9,114 nt of DNA from a bacterium (GTDB lineage: Bacteria; Arandabacterota; Arandabacteria; Arandabacterales; JALGWA01). Both the position numbers and the translations under genes were made by a program. The stretch lies in assembly GCA_025774425.1 (NCBI GenBank), contig JALGWA010000072.1:1-9114 (forward strand), written 5' to 3'. Positions 6,825-9,114 of the stretch are shown in pieces. The notes under the pieces are model-generated. The model saw only the letters and a program-made list of their open reading frames with translations. It searched no databases and was not told the DNA's origin. Positions within the stretch are counted from its first letter, which is position 1. The number at the start of each line of letters is the position of its first letter.

Positions 6825-9114
6825 GAACTCCACCGCCACTCCGAGCCGGACCTGCCTGGGACTGCCGTAGATGCTGGGGTCGCTCAGCTGGTTCCGGACG
6901 TACTCGCTGTCGCCCCGGCCCTCGTAGGTCCCCTCCCCGGGCACCGGGGCCTTGCCCGTTTCCGGGTCGACCCTGCGCACCCTCATGTAGTTGAACAGGT
7001 TCCTGATGTCCAGGTACGCCTTGGTCCTCATCCGCCCCGAGCCGAAGTATTGAGTATACCTCAGGTCCCACACATTGTCCCACGGTCCGTTTGCGGAGTA
7101 ACGCTTGGCGACTTCCTGGCCGCCGCCCGTCGGCGTGTACGCCTTTCCGTTGCGGAGCATCCACTGTATGTTGAGATTCCAGTCGTCCCAGAGCTTGAGG
7201 CCGAACACTTCGTACCTCCTGCCCCTCGGCGCCTGGAGGTTGATCATGAGGTTGAGCTTGTGCGGCCTGTTCCACCAGAGGTATTCCTCCGCCAGGCTCG
7301 ACTCCCTCGTGCCCACGTCGCCCCCCTGCTCCTCGATCAGCTTCAAGGTGTTGGGGTCGGAGCTCTTGCCGGTGGCCATGGAATACGTGTAGGTCAGGGA
7401 CCCTCCGAAGAGCCCGCGCTGCTTCCTCCTGATCTCGATCTCGATGCCCTGCGACCTCGCATAGTCCATGTTCCTGTATATGAACATGGTCCCGACGCCG
7501 GGCTTCTCGAACCTCGTCGAAGTCGGGTAGTCGTAGATGTCCTTGTAGAAGAGCGTGATGTTGGCCGCGAGCGATTCGGTGAACTGGTGCCGTGCGCCGA
7601 TCTCGTACTGGACCGCGATCTCGGGGTTGAGGTTGGGGTTCCCTATCAGGGGGAAGAGCTCGCTCGATACCGAGGAGAGCTTGGAGTAGATCCAGATGTA
7701 GCTCGGTATCTGCGTGAAGTGACCGTAGTTGAAGAACAGGTTGTCGCGGTCGGTTATCGGGTGCGAGACGGCTATCCTCGGGCTGAGATGCGCCTTGAAC
7801 CTGCGCCCGAAGATCTCGTAAGTGTCGTTGTAGAAGTTCTGCCTCGTGGTCGGCGTGATCGCCGACCTCGTCGTGTCCTGGATGGCCTCCTCGACCTCCT
7901 TGCCCGGGAACCAGTAGTCCAGTCTCAGGCCGATCTCGGCGATCAGCCCCTCGTAGGTCATCTTGTCCTGGACGTACATCGCCCCCCTCATGGGGTGGAT
8001 GGTGTAGATGTCGTGGAAAAGCCCGAGGCTGTCGGGATCCGGCACCCAGGGCCGCTTTATGAAGACGTACTGGGCCTTCTCGAACGAGTGGTGCAACCCG
8101 CCCTTGATCTGGTGATGCGCCGGGATCCGCCGCGTCATGTCCCAGTTGACATTCCAGGTCTCTATGTAGCGGTTGTGCCAGAGGTCTGCATCGCCGGTCT
8201 CGATGAAGTACGGCGTGTCGTTTTCCTGCAGCTCGGAGTAATCGTCGGGTTCGACGTAGTCGTGCCAGTGCCTGCCCTGGACGTCGGCCTGGAGGGCGTT
8301 GAAGAACCTCGAGAGCTTGAGCACCCAGAAGGAATTCGCGCTCATTATGTGATTCCAGGAGAACAACGCGCTGTTCATGTCCTCGGTGTACACGAGGTAG
8401 TGGTCGAGGCGCCGCGACCACTCGTGCTGGTAGCCCGTCGAGGAGCGCGTGACGTCGTAGGGGTCGGTCCGGAAATAACCCTGGTCGATTGACAGCGTCT
8501 TGGTCAGCGAGAGGCCGAGCTTGTTGTCCGAGGTTATCCGCCAGGAGAGCTTTCCGAAGATCTGCCACCTGTTGTCGGCTCGCGGCGCCCATCCGCTGTA
8601 ACTCCAGGAGAGGCCGAGGAAGCTGTCCCGGTATGACGATCGAAGGCCGTCCCCCCCGGGAATGTCGTTTATCGACGGGTAATACGTGTCGGACAGCCTC
8701 GCCGAGAGGCCCAGCGAGTAAGTCATCTGGCCGGGGATTCTGAGGCCCATCCGCGGCAGCAGGTTCATCGTCACGGGCTCGGGGCCGTCGAGCCCCGCCT
8801 CGAAGCGGTCGGCGTTGAAGAAATACCGGTCGCCGGCACCCTTCCAGGGCATGTGGTCGGCCGAGTAGTCGAAGTAGCCGCCCTGCTTGGTGCTGCCTTC
8901 CTTGAGCTTCACGTTGACGACGCCGGAGAGGGCTTGGCCGAACTCGGCGCTGTAGCCCCCCGTGATGACGTCCATCTCGGCCACCGACCGCGCGCTGACG
9001 TTGAGGGAAGGCGATCTTCCCGATATGAGATCCTTCATCTGGACGCCGTCTATTATGTAGAGCGTCTCGTCGGTGCGGCCGCCTCGTATGTGGATCTCGC
9101 CGTCGCTCAGGACG
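6822..9114 (-). CDS. TonB-dependent outer-membrane receptor, N-terminus outside window
   Basis: The gene is cut by the right edge; about 763 codons are visible and the frame is open to base 9114. The visible N-terminal part is the end of a TonB plug domain. It reads SDGEIHIRGGRTDETLYIID (about 9108-9048), then GVQMKDLISG, followed by VAEMDVITGGYSAEFGQALS (about 8981-8922) and GVVNVKLKEG. The rest is a large beta-barrel with typical receptor features: DNLFFNYGHFTQIPSY (about 7757-7710), GNPNLNPEIAVQYEIGARHQ (about 7645-7586), LFYKDIYDYPTS, and a final strand RLGVAVEF ending in phenylalanine as outer-membrane proteins usually do. Such receptors import bound substrates using TonB energy. The signal peptide, TonB box and any N-terminal carboxypeptidase-regulatory-like domain would lie outside the window. 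No SusD-like partner follows, so this does not look like a standard glycan-uptake SusCD pair; the substrate cannot be told. An ATG at 9036-9038 is internal to the plug and is not the true start. Confidence 0.93.
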   Translation of the reverse strand, partial: VLSDGEIHIRGGRTDETLYIIDGVQMKDLISGRSPSLNVSARSVAEMDVITGGYSAEFGQALSGVVNVKLKEGSTKQGGYFDYSADHMPWKGAGDRYFFNADRFEAGLDGPEPVTMNLLPRMGLRIPGQMTYSLGLSARLSDTYYPSINDIPGGDGLRSSYRDSFLGLSWSYSGWAPRADNRWQIFGKLSWRITSDNKLGLSLTKTLSIDQGYFRTDPYDVTRSSTGYQHEWSRRLDHYLVYTEDMNSALFSWNHIMSANSFWVLKLSRFFNALQADVQGRHWHDYVEPDDYSELQENDTPYFIETGDADLWHNRYIETWNVNWDMTRRIPAHHQIKGGLHHSFEKAQYVFIKRPWVPDPDSLGLFHDIYTIHPMRGAMYVQDKMTYEGLIAEIGLRLDYWFPGKEVEEAIQDTTRSAITPTTRQNFYNDTYEIFGRRFKAHLSPRIAVSHPITDRDNLFFNYGHFTQIPSYIWIYSKLSSVSSELFPLIGNPNLNPEIAVQYEIGARHQFTESLAANITLFYKDIYDYPTSTRFEKPGVGTMFIYRNMDYARSQGIEIEIRRKQRGLFGGSLTYTYSMATGKSSDPNTLKLIEEQGGDVGTRESSLAEEYLWWNRPHKLNLMINLQAPRGRRYEVFGLKLWDDWNLNIQWMLRNGKAYTPTGGGQEVAKRYSANGPWDNVWDLRYTQYFGSGRMRTKAYLDIRNLFNYMRVRRVDPETGKAPVPGEGTYEGRGDSEYVRNQLSDPSIYGSPRQVRLGVAVEF

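Noticed and set aside
7050..8492. Plus-strand open frame of 480 codons opposite the receptor gene
   Set aside because: It is antisense to well-supported receptor sequence and is rich in Val, Arg, Glu and Pro with no recognisable motif. Long antisense frames are expected when codons end mostly in G or C.
6823..8592. Open frame continuing upstream of the PorV-like gene for about 590 codons through the receptor gene
   Set aside because: It is out of frame with a clear TonB receptor, is rich in Arg, Gly, Pro and Gln as high-GC shadow frames are, and has no domain. The true PorV-like start at 6822 gives a signal peptide.

Overview
The window is GC-rich, about 60% or more by eye, and tightly packed with protein genes. 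The gene types point to a Gram-negative bacterium of the wider FCB/Bacteroidota-related radiation, possibly a high-GC candidate phylum such as Eisenbacteria, Krumholzibacteriota, Latescibacterota or Zixibacteria. The grounds are a TonB-dependent receptor, a PorV/PorQ-family outer-membrane protein, a secreted protein with a type IX secretion (T9SS)-like C-terminal tail, and two lipoproteins. No rRNA or other phylogenetic marker is present, so this placement is inference.

Left end: positions 1-131 hold at most the tail of an upstream reading frame. A plus-strand YihY/UPF0761 (BrkB) membrane protein follows at 132-897. Its reading frame is broken at a run of five C (623-627), and one expected membrane helix appears to be missing at the same place. 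Its stop overlaps by 11 bases the end of a convergent minus-strand gene (887-1474) for a 195-residue multi-pass membrane protein of unknown family.

The rest of the window (1536-9114) is one minus-strand series. In transcription order it reads: TonB-dependent receptor (N-terminus outside the window), PorV-like beta-barrel protein, NHL-type beta-propeller lipoprotein, secreted protein with an FN3-like domain and a T9SS-like tail, and a lipoprotein with Ig/FN3-like domains and a glutamine-amidotransferase-like fold. The junctions are a TGATG stop/start overlap and gaps of 14, 2 and 6 bases, so the five genes almost certainly form one operon. The membrane protein at 887-1474 lies 60 bases further downstream with no visible terminator between, and may be part of the same transcript.

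All five operon products carry or should carry an export signal, and all fit the outer membrane or cell surface. An attractive reading is a dedicated surface module. The TonB receptor would import or sense a ligand. The PorV-like protein would help deliver the tail-bearing protein through a T9SS-like route. The two lipoproteins would be surface or periplasmic partners. No gene shows what the substrate is. The operon promoter lies beyond the right edge of the window.
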